A stretch of 64,000 nt of DNA from Diaporthe sp. PMI_573 (GCA_021399435.1 JAJTUP010000002.1:3534001-3598000); one strand, 5' to 3'. Positions 1 to 10,093 are shown, counted from the first letter of the stretch. Translations and numbers: made by a program. The notes: generated by a model from the letters alone, not told the origin.

Positions 1-1112
1 GAGCCGTGAGGGAAGAATTCTCCTTGAGGATTTTGCCCATGTGGACGAGGCGAACACGATAACCAGAGGGGAGCTAAACATGGAGAGGAGATTCCATCAG
101 TAATCAGAAACGCCGAGGCCTAGATGGACGAGAAGCTGCGTTGGGTCACACTTACATTGCTCTCCTCCATGATGTGGTGAATGATGCTACGGACGGGCTC
201 GTCCTTTCCTACACTTAGTTTCAAATCTCTGGAAGTATTGCTCAGACGAACAACGGCGAGGACCTGGTCGGAAACATTGACGACAGACTTGCCCTTGTGC
301 ACGCGACGTCGTTCGGCTTCGTCATCCCGGTCCTGGTCCTCATCATGGTCGGCACCCGCGGTGGGGTCCTCTGCAGTCTTTGCCTCCCCGAATCGGTCGT
401 CGTCGTCGTCGTTGTCGTCGTCATCATCATCTCCAGATGCAATATTGCTTGGATCAGAGACGATATGGGCTGGCAACTGGTAGTAATTCCCCAGAAGGTC
501 ATAGGCGCCGTCGGCGAGGTTGCCGGTCGGCAGAGTGATGTCGGCGGCATCGAGAATTGACTGCGCAGTGGCAAGAGCTAGCGAAGCGTTTTGGTCGTCA
601 CTGGGGTCGTCTTGGCCGTCGCGTCTCGTGATATCAGCGGTCCACAGGACATCGAGGGCAGCATGCAGGGTCTGCCAGATTTCTGGACGGCCGCTGACCC
701 TGGTATCGAAGAAGTCGGTGCGTTCGCGATCCAAGGCAGCTCTGGACCAAATGCGGCTCTTGGATGACCACTCGTTTCGACGTAGCGGCTTGTTGATGTG
801 CTGGTCGAGGGGTCTACGCCGATGTCGACTGCGGTGGTGGTGGGGGCCGGCGCGATCGAGGTCTGGCCCGGTGGAGCGGGTGGAAGAAGGTTGGGGCTGC
901 GGCTGCGGCTGCGACTGCGACTGGGAGAGGTCCGCAGATTGGGGCCGGGCTGGAGGAGCTCCACCGGGGTAGGGTGAGTTGGGGCCCCGGGGCAGCGAGA
1001 AGCAGCAACCCTGAGCTCGAGCAGGTCAGTTGGCGTTGCTCAAAATGTTTGTGAGGTTGGGGGGGGAGGGCAGGGCAGGGCAGGGCAGGGCATGCTTGGC
1101 ATCGCGCACCAT
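1..1112 (-). CDS. UBTD-like ubiquitin domain-containing protein (partial, 3' end outside window)
   Basis: Fungal member of the UBTD1/UBTD2 (DC-UbP) family, small proteins with a conserved N-terminal domain and a C-terminal ubiquitin-like fold, linked in animals to ubiquitin-conjugating enzymes. Proposed exons on the minus strand are 1112-1110, 1010-156 and 73-1; the frame is open and in phase across both introns (1011-1109 and 74-155). The first exon would be only the ATG, followed by GCCFS, giving an MGCCFS start that fits N-myristoylation plus palmitoylation. A Pro/Gln/Ser linker leads to the conserved block NKPLRRNEWSSKSRIW and FFDTRV.GRPEIW, then an acidic Asp run near 390-420, then the ubiquitin-like domain (VVRLSNTSRDLKL, LVHMGKILKE). 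The protein continues past the window edge after about 310 residues. Family assignment is firm; the one-codon first exon is inferred from the splice sites and the MGCC motif. Confidence 0.8.
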
Positions 1113-1921
1113 CTAGAGAGGCGGGCAGCCTTCGGAGGCTGGGCTTTGCTCCCTCGCAATCGGCTCCAGGCTGGAACGAGTGTCAAGGGTGCGGGTGGTG
1201 TTCAGGCGGTAGATGTCGTAGATGTCGTAGATGTCGTGGGAGCGAAGCGTGGGGCGGAGATGGCGAATGACGGGCCAAGCAAGCAGCCAACGCGGCCGGC
1301 AATTGGCGATTGACGACGGTTGGGGTTGTGGACGGGGCAATCAGACCTTCCCAGCTTCTTAGTTCCTCACACGCTCATGTCGGTCTCGAGCTGCTGTCGT
1401 GGCATGGTTCGCCGGAAGCAGACACAGGCCTCTGTGGCAGGCAGCTGACGAGGTAAGGAAGAAGCTTGTTGGATCGGATGGCAGCAGTCAGTCGGTGGTG
1501 ACTCGAGGGTGACGGGTAGATCGGGTCGGGTCAGATCAGATCAGATCAGATCACCAGCAGGGCGCGGGGGTCTGTCCGTCCGTCCTGCATGTCCTGCATG
1601 TGGGGCCGCCCTGTTCTGCGCAGACCCGCCCTTCTTCCCGACAGCGGAAGCAACCGCACGAGACAGGTCGAACATGGAAACACAATGGGCACCTACCTAG
1701 GTGCCCAGGTACCAAGGTAGATAGATAGCTTTACTTGCCGCCGCAACAACAGTAGGGTATCAACAACACACGCCGGCTTACTGGTCTAGCGATGTGCCAG
1801 CCACATGTGATTCGGAAGTTGGTCCTGCGGATTGCCAGGCCTCTGGATAGCACCCACCATCCCTAGCCAGAGAACAGCCGGGACCTCAACCCTCCCGATG
1901 CTTGCCTCTACATCTGCCGCA
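1113..1921. other. Intergenic region between UBTD-like and dim-5 genes
   Basis: No gene recognised. It holds simple tandem repeats: GTAGATGTC units around 1208-1236 and AGATC units around 1527-1550, with a CAGGG run just before it near 1067-1090. A TACCTAGGT/CAGGTACC palindromic patch lies near 1690-1720. It should contain the UBTD promoter and the 3' end of the downstream gene. Confidence 0.6.
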
Positions 1922-3190
1922 TCACCACAGGTACCCTCTGCACTTGTTGCTGCCGCAGAGGCACCGCGTCATCTCCTCCTGCAACTTCTCGTCTCTTGCA
2001 TTGCTCTCAATCTCCCCCTGCCCGTCGACATAGTCAAAGGTCAACTCCTCGCCCTTGCCAATGTCGTGGATCGCGAACAGCCCAAGGTCGTGGATGTGTT
2101 TGTCCGCGTGGTCGCCGACCCGGGCGAAGATGCGCAGATTAGGGTCGCAGCTGTGGTTGATGAAGCGCGTTGGCCCGGACATGAACTCGCCGTCCACCTC
2201 CAACGGCGCCCCCACGAGCCGCTGGTCTATCGAGTCCGGGTCCGTGAACTTGTCCAGCCCAAACAGATAGACGTCCTTGCGCTGCGCCTTTGACGAGTTG
2301 TGTCGCCTCCTCTCCGCCTCCTCCGGCCTGATGACCTCGCCCAGGTAGCAGTCCACAAACTGCCCACGCCTTAGTTCACGCATGGTCCTGACCCCCCAGC
2401 CGCGGCTGTCTGCCGTCCTGAAGATCTGCAGGGGCACCTTCCGCCCCCTCTGGACAACGCGGTTGGGGCACTCCTCCTCGAGACAGGAGCACGCCTCGTG
2501 GCATTCATAGATGGGCGCCCTTGAGTTGAGGTAGGAGCTCCGAAGCAGCTCCTTCTTGGCACCCTGCGAGTGGTAGGCAAAGCGTTTCTTGTCCGGCACG
2601 CCGCCTGCAGCGGGGCCACTGGTGGCGTGGCGGTGTTCATTCGCGGCGGCGGACCCGGGGGTGTCTCTGGACCCGTCACGGCTGGCCCTCGACCTCGCCC
2701 AGCTGGGCTTCCTCAGGTGCACCTCGGCCCACTTCAAGCTCTCCTGGTCCTCCTCATCGAGCTCGCCCTCCTGGTCGTACTCGTCCGGGTCCTCCACCTC
2801 GTCAAGGCACGCGCAAGCGGAGTACATACACGAGTCCGGGTCAGAGCATTCACATCCGGTGCGGAACTCCTTCTGGGCAGGCGTGACGCCAGGACCCAGG
2901 ATGGAGCGGTCGATGAAGCGAAAGTCTGGAGGCAGCACGGCGCCGTCATCTGTCTCGTTGACTATCGTGACAGGGAAGGCTTCGTGGGTAGCAAAGTTGC
3001 GCAGCTGGCAGAAGTGGCAGGCCTCGCGCCAGGAGTCTGGGACCTGGGCCAGAAGTCAGGGCCACGAATTCAGTCAAGGCCAGCCAGGCCTGCTCAGCTT
3101 CGGCTCCAGCTCCAGCTCCAGCTCCAGCCTCGCACGTACCTCGGATTCGACACCGTGGTGGTAGAAATGGTGTTCTGTGGCTGCTTCCAT
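1922..3190 (-). CDS. dim-5: Histone H3 lysine-9 methyltransferase, DIM-5/Clr4/Su(var)3-9 type
   Basis: Nuclear enzyme that methylates H3K9 from S-adenosylmethionine; in Neurospora DIM-5 directs DNA methylation and heterochromatin. Exons 3190-3140 and 3043-1922 join in phase (17 plus 373 codons) to 390 aa. The N-terminus (MEAATEHHFYHHG, then CHFCQLRNFATH and PVTIVN) matches the DIM-5 start, so I chose this ATG rather than the longer open frame. Pre-SET cysteines begin at GCECSDPDSC (about residues 80-89) and resume at YECHEACSCLEEECPNR; between them lies an acidic, Ser/Arg-rich insert of roughly 70 residues. The SET core has RGWGV, the cofactor-binding RFINHSCDPN and ELTFDYV, and the post-SET zinc motif CLCGSNKCRGYLW ends the protein. 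All catalytic motifs are intact. Neurospora DIM-5 is about 330 aa, so the extra length is mostly the insert. Confidence 0.93.
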
Positions 3191-3573
3191 GCTGTGTTGT
3201 GGACCCGGGGGGGTTCGAAATGCCTCAGACTGGCAAGCAGGGGGTTGGATGAAAGTCAAGTCATCCAAAGCGGAGATGCGAGACAGGGAGGGTGAGAAAA
3301 GGCCACAGTCGTATGGCAGATGTCACACCCATGCCGTCGCGCTGTTTGGTGAGGTGGTGGGGGAGACGCGTCTGGAGCTCAAAGCTACCCCACACCACAC
3401 GCACGTTCAAGTACGGTACCTACCTAAGGCACCTAGGTACCTAGGTACCTAGGTAGGTACCTAGGGGATGTGGGGCGGGGCAGCTTGGTTTGTGTCACGG
3501 TCCAACCTGGAGCTCACGCGCATAGTGCTTGAATACTGCAATATGTACCTAGGTAGTGTGAACTACCAATCTC
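3191..3573. other. Intergenic with CCTAGGTAC palindrome array
   Basis: Promoter side of the dim-5 gene and downstream side of the TIM-like gene. Near 3411-3466 there is an array of overlapping ACCTAGGTAC units, a self-complementary sequence that recurs elsewhere in this window. No coding signal seen. Confidence 0.6.
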
Positions 3574-4401
3574 TCATGCAGCCGATACTTCGCGGATGGT
3601 CTTGACGAAGGCCTCCGGGTCATGGGCGAAACGCCCGAGGAAGAGGCCGTCGGCCGAGTCCTTGAGCTGCTCGAACAGCCCTGGGCCGGCAGAGCCCCCG
3701 TAGATGATGCGAACCATACCGCGCCGCTCCTTGACGCATGGCAGCTCCCGCAAGGCACTCACCACGCCGACGACATGCTCGGCGGCAGCAGGCTCGGCGG
3801 CGCCGATGGCCCACACGGGCTCGTAGGCCAAGATGACCTCGGCCGCCCCCGGCACCGCTGCCATGACACTTTCCACCTGCGTTGCACACTGCCCCACCGC
3901 CATGCTCACCACCCCCTTTGTACGTTCGCCCACGCAGACCAGGGGTGTGAGCCCGTTCCTGGCAGCTGCCGCCGCCTTCTTTGCCGTGTCTGCGTCCGTC
4001 TCGTGGAACAGCCGCCTTCGCTCGGCGTGCCCGACTTCAACCATGCGGCAACCCACCTCTGCGAGCACCGAGGCCGATACTTCGCCTGTATACGACCCGG
4101 CGTCTTCCCAGAATGCATCCTGCGCCCCCACAAGCACCGGCACGCCACTTGACTGCACCTGCGCGACGACCGAAGTCAGCGTGATGGCATCTGGGATGAT
4201 GAAGATGTCGACCCCGTCGAGACCAGGAGCCACTGCAACCTGCGCCACAACATCCGCAACATACTGCCTCGTCCGCTGCGCCGAGAAGTACATCCTTTTG
4301 TTACCATCAGCGAAACACTCACATGCGAGCACGAAGAAGGATGCCCCATACTTGGTTGACACGCCTACCAGACGGCGACGTTTCTGTACCGGCGTGGTCA
4401 T
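3574..4401 (-). CDS. Triosephosphate isomerase-family protein, probable erythrulose-phosphate isomerase (LerI/EYI-like)
   Basis: TIM-barrel sugar-phosphate isomerase. Exons 4401-4352 and 4294-3574 give 256 aa. The 57-bp intron (4295-4351) is a multiple of three and stop-free, so it could be mistaken for coding; removing it creates GVSTKMYFS, which lines up with the NWKMN region and places the catalytic lysine. It also shows GTATGG and AAAAG ends and a CTGAT branch site. Other TIM signatures: EVGHAERR (electrophile histidine), LAYEPVWAIG (catalytic glutamate) and IIYGGSAGPG (phosphate loop). Divergence from glycolytic TIM and adjacency to an RpiB-type isomerase and a DhaK-type kinase suggest conversion of L-erythrulose 1-phosphate to D-erythrulose 4-phosphate, as in bacterial LerI/EryH and the Yarrowia erythritol genes. 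Fold assignment is firm; substrate is inferred from context. Confidence 0.87.
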   Translation of the reverse strand: MTTPVQKRRRLVGVSTKYGASFFVLACECFADGNKRMYFSAQRTRQYVADVVAQVAVAPGLDGVDIFIIPDAITLTSVVAQVQSSGVPVLVGAQDAFWEDAGSYTGEVSASVLAEVGCRMVEVGHAERRRLFHETDADTAKKAAAAARNGLTPLVCVGERTKGVVSMAVGQCATQVESVMAAVPGAAEVILAYEPVWAIGAAEPAAAEHVVGVVSALRELPCVKERRGMVRIIYGGSAGPGLFEQLKDSADGLFLGRFAHDPEAFVKTIREVSAA

Positions 4402-4913
4402 TGCTGTGAAGTCTCCGGGGTTTTGGTTTTTTTTTTGGTGGTTTCTTCTTCTTCTTCTTCTTCTTCTTCTTCTTCTTCTTCTATCTCCTTTCCTTCTGTC
4501 TTTCTTTGCGTGGTGTGCCCAGTGTTGGGGATTGGAGCTGAAATGCAGATGGGCCTGGATAACAAGACGAAGCAAGGCACCGGCAGAACCCGGACGAGAA
4601 ACAGGAACAGAACCAAAGAAGAGGAGATGATCTTGTCCCAGGCCGGGACACCTTAAGCTCCTCAGACCCCTAGGCGCGTGAAAGTGCAGCATGAGGACAG
4701 ACCACCTTTCCTATTGTGGGTCCCTCTGGCGGCCTGCCCACCGAGCTGGCCATGCCGCAAGACAAGGGACATAGATGCTGGGTCTCTGGGTGAGACCGAG
4801 TCTGTTGGCATTCCGCTGCGGGTGCAGGCCGTCTCAATCTCCTAGCATGTTACACGCGAGGCACTCCATTTTGGAGATACGTTTATTTGGGGGGGGGTAT
4901 ATGGAGAACACAT
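4402..4913. other. Leader of TIM-like gene with trinucleotide repeat
   Basis: Separates the TIM-like gene from the RpiB-like gene on the same strand. Just upstream of the TIM-like ATG it holds a CTT repeat (GAA on the coding strand) at about 4444-4482, preceded by a T run near 4427-4436. No gene recognised. Confidence 0.6.
4443..4482. repeat. (CTT)n microsatellite
   Basis: About thirteen CTT units in the probable 5' leader of the TIM-like gene. Simple repeat read directly from sequence. Confidence 0.9.
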
Positions 4914-5464
4914 TCACCCTGCACCCCTCTCAAGGTCGCGAATTGCCTCGACCTTGCTGGCGCTGGCACTTTTCTCGTCAAACACGTACCCCAGCCACTC
5001 CTTGGCGAGCCTGCGGGCCAGCTCCAACCCGATCACTCGCTCACCCATGCACAGCACTTGGGCGTTGTTGCTCAGCACCGCCCGCTCCACAGAAAAGGAA
5101 TCATGCGCCGTCACCGCCCTGACACCCTTCACCTTGTTGGCGGTGATGGCGACCCCAAGCCCTGTCCCGCAGATCAAGAGAGCGCGGTCCACCTTCCCCT
5201 CGGCGACTAGGCGCGCCGCCGCCGCAGCGCGGTGAGGGTAGGCGGTCTTGTCGTCTGTGGCGAACGACCCCACGTCCTCAATATGCTCGACTCGCGGGTC
5301 TTTGGAAAGGTCGGCCTTGATGGTGTCCTTGTATGTCACGCCCGCGTCCTACCATCCCAAGCATCAGCGACGACTCCGGGCAGACAAGCAGGGAGAGTTT
5401 GGGGACGACTTACGTCGCAACCTACCGCCACCCTCCACCTTGGTGCTGCCCCATTCGCCGTCAT
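4914..5464 (-). CDS. RpiB/LacA/LacB-family sugar-phosphate isomerase, probable D-erythrulose 4-phosphate isomerase
   Basis: Small aldose-ketose isomerase of the RpiB/LacAB family. Exons 5464-5414 and 5348-4914 join in phase across a 65-bp intron to 161 aa, a usual length for the family. Motifs: VAVGCDDAGVTYK at the N-terminus (active-site Asp region), [17 protein letters not shown] (catalytic cysteine and phosphate-binding GTG loop) and [16 protein letters not shown]. In tetrose pathways this family (bacterial DerI/EryI, Yarrowia EYI-type proteins) converts D-erythrulose 4-phosphate to D-erythrose 4-phosphate. Being next to a TIM paralogue and facing a DhaK-type kinase supports that role over ribose 5-phosphate isomerisation. 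The start is the first ATG after an in-frame stop. It shares a 1.35-kb divergent promoter with the kinase gene. Confidence 0.9.
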
Positions 5465-5626
5465 ACTCGCGTATACTCCGGCGAGCTCAAGTTGGCCGAT
5501 CGGTGTTTTTGGAGCGATGCGAAGTCACAGCTGGGTTTGGGGTTGACCTACGTGTGTGTCTCTGACAACCAAAGTCGAAAGGGTCATATAGACAATTACT
5601 ATGACCGTATTGGTGGGAGTCGGGCA

Positions 5627-5641
5627 CAAAAATGAGGGGTG
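5627..5641 (+). repeat. Direct repeat copy 1, CAAAAATGAGGGGTG
   Basis: Identical to 6479-6493 in the same orientation, 852 bp apart, both in the divergent promoter of the sugar cluster and both followed within a few bases by TTGGCCG. Candidate transcription factor site. Confidence 0.6.
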
Positions 5642-6099
5642 CGGTGTTGGCCGCGGGGGTTTGGCCGGTCATCATCATTATACCAGACTATTCCCAAACA
5701 TGGACGACCCGACGGTCCTCCAGATGATTTGGAGTGAACGACTGCCGTGTCAATTGTACAGGTACATCAAGCACCACCAAGCGAACAGAGTGGACTCGAC
5801 CATTCCAGGAATTCACCACCGAAGCCTCTAGCACCATTTAGCGGCTTAGGGGGGTGCTTGTCACCCTCGGAGTCGGAGAGGGTCGTCGGGGTCACCATGG
5901 GATTTCTCAAAGCCGCCGAGGAGGAGCGTGACGATGCTAGCTCGGGTTGCCCATTGCAGCAAACCGAGAGCCTCCTCCTCGGTCGGCATGGAACAACCAG
6001 TGGCCCAAGATCCCCCACAACCCACGAACGCCTGCCATCAGCCCCACTGTCTCGATGGTGCTCTGAACTTACCCGTCGGCAAGAGCTAAAGCAGCGGGG

Positions 6100-6143
6100 G
6101 TGGGGTCTGGGGGTGGGGGTGGGTCTGGGGTTTGGACCTGGGG
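6100..6143 (+). promoter_or_regulatory. Cluster of five CreA/Cre1-type sites (SYGGRG)
   Basis: Five matches on the plus strand: GTGGGG at 6100-6105, CTGGGG at 6107-6112, GTGGGG at 6113-6118, CTGGGG at 6125-6130 and CTGGGG at 6138-6143. Clustered SYGGRG sites are the known signature of carbon catabolite repression by CreA/Cre1 in filamentous fungi. They lie in the shared promoter of the isomerase and kinase genes. The local G-rich composition could also produce such matches by chance. Confidence 0.5.
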
Positions 6144-6478
6144 CAACGTGGGCACATTGGAGATCGCGTGTCCGGAGAGGTCTGGACCTAGAGATCCAAA
6201 TTTATGTTCCACCCGCATCGCCCCCAGCAGACAGACAGCAGCCATATCAAAGCTCACGCCCAAGCAAGAAATTTAACCACGTAGGAGAAGTCGGTCCAGT
6301 CATGAAACGTGCCAATACAGCTCGAAAATAGCTCATGCTTTATTCCACAAGCCGAAATGCCCGATATAAAATGGCTGAGGTGAAGTGAGGTGAACATTGC
6401 CTCTCTCTCCTCACTTTGGAATGAATCTGATTGGGGGGCCTAGATGGAACACTTTCACGGGCGATTAACGGTGTTGGT

Positions 6479-6493
6479 CAAAAATGAGGGGTG
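6479..6493 (+). repeat. Direct repeat copy 2, CAAAAATGAGGGGTG
   Basis: Second copy of the 15-mer found at 5627-5641. It lies about 320 bp upstream of the kinase ATG. Confidence 0.6.
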
Positions 6494-6813
6494 TCAACTT
6501 GGCCGAATATGGGCTAAAGGGCACCTTGCGGAGGTCCACGATGCGGGCTTTACGGCATTCCCAACTCAGAAGTACCGATACATGCCATCTTCCTCGCCGC
6601 TAGCCTGGATGCTGGATTTGTGCAATCACGCCCAGGTTACAAGGATACTTCAGGTGCCTGAGCAGCGCGCAGGCCGTATAACCCGGGTAAAGCGTGGTGT
6701 CGCCTTTGCTCCATCCGTCAGTGTCGTGATCAAATTCCACATATAGAGAGACGGGCCTTCAGTAAAGCCATCTTGATTAGGCTCACGTCGATGCAAGGTC
6801 AGCTCCCGGCACA

Positions 6814-8873
6814 ATGTCGAAAGCACACCTCTTCCACTCCCCGGATGGCCTCGTGGTCAAGTGTCTGAGGGGACTCATCTCGTACAATCCATCCCTCTCA
6901 CTCGACGAAGCCAATCGTGTGGTCTTTGACACAAAACATGATGAAAACAAGGTCAGCATCGTTTCTGGTGGAGGATCGGGTCATGAGCCGGGTGAGTGCT
7001 GCCACGTATAGTGATGCGTGTCGACGGCCTACCGTTGACAACCTTGACAGCGTGGAGCGGCTACGTGGGCGAAAACATGCTCGCGGCCTCAGTTGGCGGT
7101 GACATCTTCGCCAGCCCCTCTACGAAGCAAATCCTGGCTGCCATTGATGCAGTGCCAAGTAAGGAGGGCACAATCCTCGTGGTCACAAACTACACCGGGG
7201 ATTGCCTGCATTTTGGTCTGGCGAACGAGAAGGCACTTGCGAAGGGTCACCGCTGCCGGATGATTGTCTGTGGCGACGACGTCTCTGTTGGAAAGACCAA
7301 CGGGTCCTTGGTGGGGCGGAGGGGGCTTGCCGGGCAGATCGGGGTTCTAAAGGTCATGGGTGGTGCCGCCGGGCAGGGCGCGTCCCTGGACGACGTCTAT
7401 GACCTCGGCGTGGCATTCTCCCAGCAGATTGTCTCGATTGCTGCCACGCTGGACCATTGCCACGTCCCCGGACGGACCGAGCATGCCGTGCTTGGAGATG
7501 ATGAAGTCGAGATCGGCACCGGGCCGCATAACGAGCCTGGGTACAAAAGGCTCTCCCCGGCGCCTTCAGCCGAGGAGCTGGTCAATATGATACTGACTCA
7601 CTGCTTGGACGAGAAGGATCCGGACCGTGGCTATGTGAAATTCAACAAGAGCGACGAGACCATGTTGCTGATCAGCAACTTCGGCGGCATATCTCCCTTG
7701 GAGATCGGTGCGTTGACGGACGAGATCCTCGAGCAGCTGGCCGCCGACTGGGGCATAGAGCCAGTGCGTGTCTACGTGGGACCTCTTGAAACGTACGCTT
7801 GTTTCCAGCCTGCAATGCGATGCTCCTTTGATATCCGGGGGGCGGGGGGCGGGCGATGGAAAGTACTCACCGTACTGACTGGTCTCACAGGTCTCTAAAC
7901 GCACAGGCATTCTCAGTGTCCATGATCAATGTGACGGCTGCGGCAGAGAACTGCGCCTATTCGGTCGAGGAGATCAAGGCTTTTGCAGACGTCAAGACGA
8001 CCACCTCTTGGGAGTCCATGGCTGGGTCGCAGGGCTCAAGGCGGAAGCGGCGCCAGCAGCTCGTCAGCCCCCCTCAAGAGCCCAAGAGGGCAGCTGTCGA
8101 TCCCAGCAGGGACCTCCGGCTGGACCCGGCTACTTTGGACAAGATGCTGCGAGGCGCATGCGACGCACTCATACAAGCGGAACCCGATCTGACGAAATGT
8201 GAGTTGTGGTGGGCCCCTTGAGTTTGCTGTCTGTTACGGTCGAGGTTCCACAGATGAGATGCTGATGATCCTCGGGGCTCCAGGGGACACGTTGATGGGC
8301 GATGGAGACTGCGGTGAAACACTCAAGACTGGTGCAACCAGCCTGCTCGCAGCGCTGGACAACAAGGGCATCGCAGCCAGCGGGTCGGTGGTGACGGTGC
8401 TCCGAGAGCTGGAGGAGATTGTCGAGAGCAAGATGGGCGGCACGCTCGGCGGCATCTTGGGCATCTTCTTCGTGTCACTGCGCAACGCCGTCGAGCACGG
8501 CGTGCAGGACGGCCCGGCGCGAGGGGCTCCCGAGATCTGGGGCCAATCTCTGGCCACGGCACTCGAGCACTTGACAAAGTACACGCCAGCCAAGGTGGGC
8601 GACCGGACGGTGATGGACACCCTCGTCCCTTTCGCCGCGGCGATACAGAAGGCTGGCAGCTTTGACGAGGGTGTCAAGGCGGCTGTCAGGGGCGCGGAAG
8701 CCACGAAGGACATGAAGCCAAGGCTTGGAAGAGCCACCTACGTTGCGGCCGGCCGCGAGCGAGGGGGTGACGGCGTGCTGCCTCCTGACCCGGGGGCATG
8801 GGGCGCAATGGTCGCCATACAGGGTCTGAGGACTGGGTTTTCATCAAGAAAGGATAGTGCGGTAGCTGTGTGA
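6814..8873 (+). CDS. Dihydroxyacetone kinase-family protein (DhaK-DhaL fusion), probable erythrulose kinase (EYK1/LerK-like)
   Basis: ATP-dependent ketose kinase. Four exons, 6814-6991, 7051-7792, 7891-8198 and 8254-8873, join in phase to 615 aa, the size of fungal DAK proteins. The N-terminal DhaK part has SIVSGGGSGHEP at the first splice site, WSGYVGENMLAASVGG, and NYTGDCLHFGLA, whose histidine binds the ketose covalently. A linker near residues 370-395 leads to the DhaL part with MGDGDCGETL (Mg-ADP aspartates) and GGTLGGILGIFF. No peroxisomal tripeptide is present at the C-terminus (SAVAV). DAK-family proteins include true dihydroxyacetone kinases and erythrulose kinases (Yarrowia EYK1, bacterial LerK/DerK). 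Adjacency to TIM-like and RpiB-like isomerases favours erythrulose. The gene is convergent with the aldolase gene. Confidence 0.9.
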
Positions 8874-9139
8874 GTGTGCGCTGCGGGCTGTAACGACGTG
8901 CGTATGAGGCACACAAGTTTGTGGAGAGTGTAGTTTTCAATGCTACTTGCAGTTGTTTGCTCGGTGCTATGATTTCACCGACACGGCGGGAGGGGATCCT
9001 CCTCCCTGCATTTCTGCGTCCCTGGCCCTAATGCTGCCGGGCTACATTATCTTCGCAGTGAAGATATAACGTCTCCTACCACCACCCCCGGGGGGGGCAC
9101 ACGTGCCTCGGATGATGCTGCACGCGCGGCTAGTGGACC

Positions 9140-10093
9140 TCATGCCTTGCCGGCACTGCCCAGCTGTTGCATATATGTCTCGATGGCCTCCTGCATCCGC
9201 TTGGTGCCGGCCTCGATGACACTGGTCAGGGGTTTACCTCGCATCTCTTCCTGTACAGCAGCATAGTGCTTGTTCATGCCCTTGTTGATGTTGACCTTGG
9301 TGACTCCTCCGGCGATGCATTTGTGGAATATTTCCTCTGTGAAGGGGTCGGCACCGTGGAGGACAAGCTGGACACGGTCGCCGACCTTGTCGTAGATGCT
9401 CTGCAGGCGGTCATACTCGAGCTGGATGCCTCTGGGGCCGTAGTTCCCATGCACGTTCCCGAAGGCCGGTGCCAGCATCTCGATGCCCGTCGCCACAAAC
9501 TCCTCGGCCTCCACTGGGGTGGTCAGCACCCCGCCGAGGTCTGCTGTCTCGGCGACTCCGTCCTCTCCGCCCTCGATCCTGCCTGGCTCTGCCTCAGCAG
9601 CGATGCCCCGGTCGTGGCAGTAGCCCACGAGCTCCTTGGTGAGACGGAGGTTCTCCTCCTTGTCATAGTGGCTCATGTCACACATGATGGAGTCGAAGCC
9701 GTCCTCGATATCAGCTGCGCGCCTCACGCTGACGGCATGAGAGAATCAGCATCACGAAGTGTCTGGCACGAGGACGAGCAGCCGGTGGGGAGTGGCAAAA
9801 GTGAGAGCGGCTTACAGCTCGGGTGTCTGGCAATGGTCCAGATGCAGCGACACGGGCACCTTGGCATTGTGACATGCGTCTGCTGCGGCTCTCACGAGCG
9901 AGGTCCCGGCATACTCGATTGCCCAGGGGAACAGCAGCACCATTGCGGGGGACTTTGCTGCCTCGGCGGCACGAACGGTGGCAATGATGGACTCGATATT
10001 ATAACAGCACATCCCTGGCACGGCATAGTTGCCCTGCCTCGCGGCCCTCAGGATGGCCATGGACCTGTTTTCAGACAGTGGGGGACGAGGCAT
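9140..10093 (-). CDS. Class II ketose-bisphosphate aldolase-family protein
   Basis: Zinc-dependent aldolase of the fructose/tagatose-bisphosphate class II family. Exons 10093-9816 and 9728-9140 join in phase (278 plus 589 nt) to 288 aa, closer to GatY/KbaY-type enzymes than to the roughly 360-aa yeast Fba1. Visible signatures: SLHLDHC (catalytic Asp and zinc His), PAFGNVHGNYG (zinc His), LVLHGADP (zinc His) and GGVTKVNINKGMN (phosphate site). Start ATG MPRPPLSEN. In plants a class II aldolase of this kind is fused to threonate-dehydrogenase-like domains, and here the adjacent divergent gene is such a dehydrogenase, which suggests a shared pathway. The substrate is unknown; a four-carbon ketose 1-phosphate or a tetronate derivative is possible. 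It probably does not serve glycolysis. Confidence 0.87.

Larger units (their letters stand above)
5465..6813. promoter_or_regulatory. Divergent promoter between the RpiB-like and erythrulose kinase-like genes
   Basis: 1.35 kb without a recognisable gene, between two divergently transcribed genes of the proposed tetrose cluster. It contains a tight group of CreA-type sites (6100-6143) and two identical direct copies of a 15-mer, CAAAAATGAGGGGTG, at 5627-5641 and 6479-6493, each followed shortly by TTGGCCG. The AGGGG inside the 15-mer also matches a stress-response element. Role in co-regulation is inferred. Confidence 0.55.

Noticed and set aside
4914..6813. RpiB-like and kinase genes as a horizontally acquired bacterial operon
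   Set aside because: Both have spliceosomal introns, fungal-type promoters and base composition like the neighbours, so no recent transfer is indicated.
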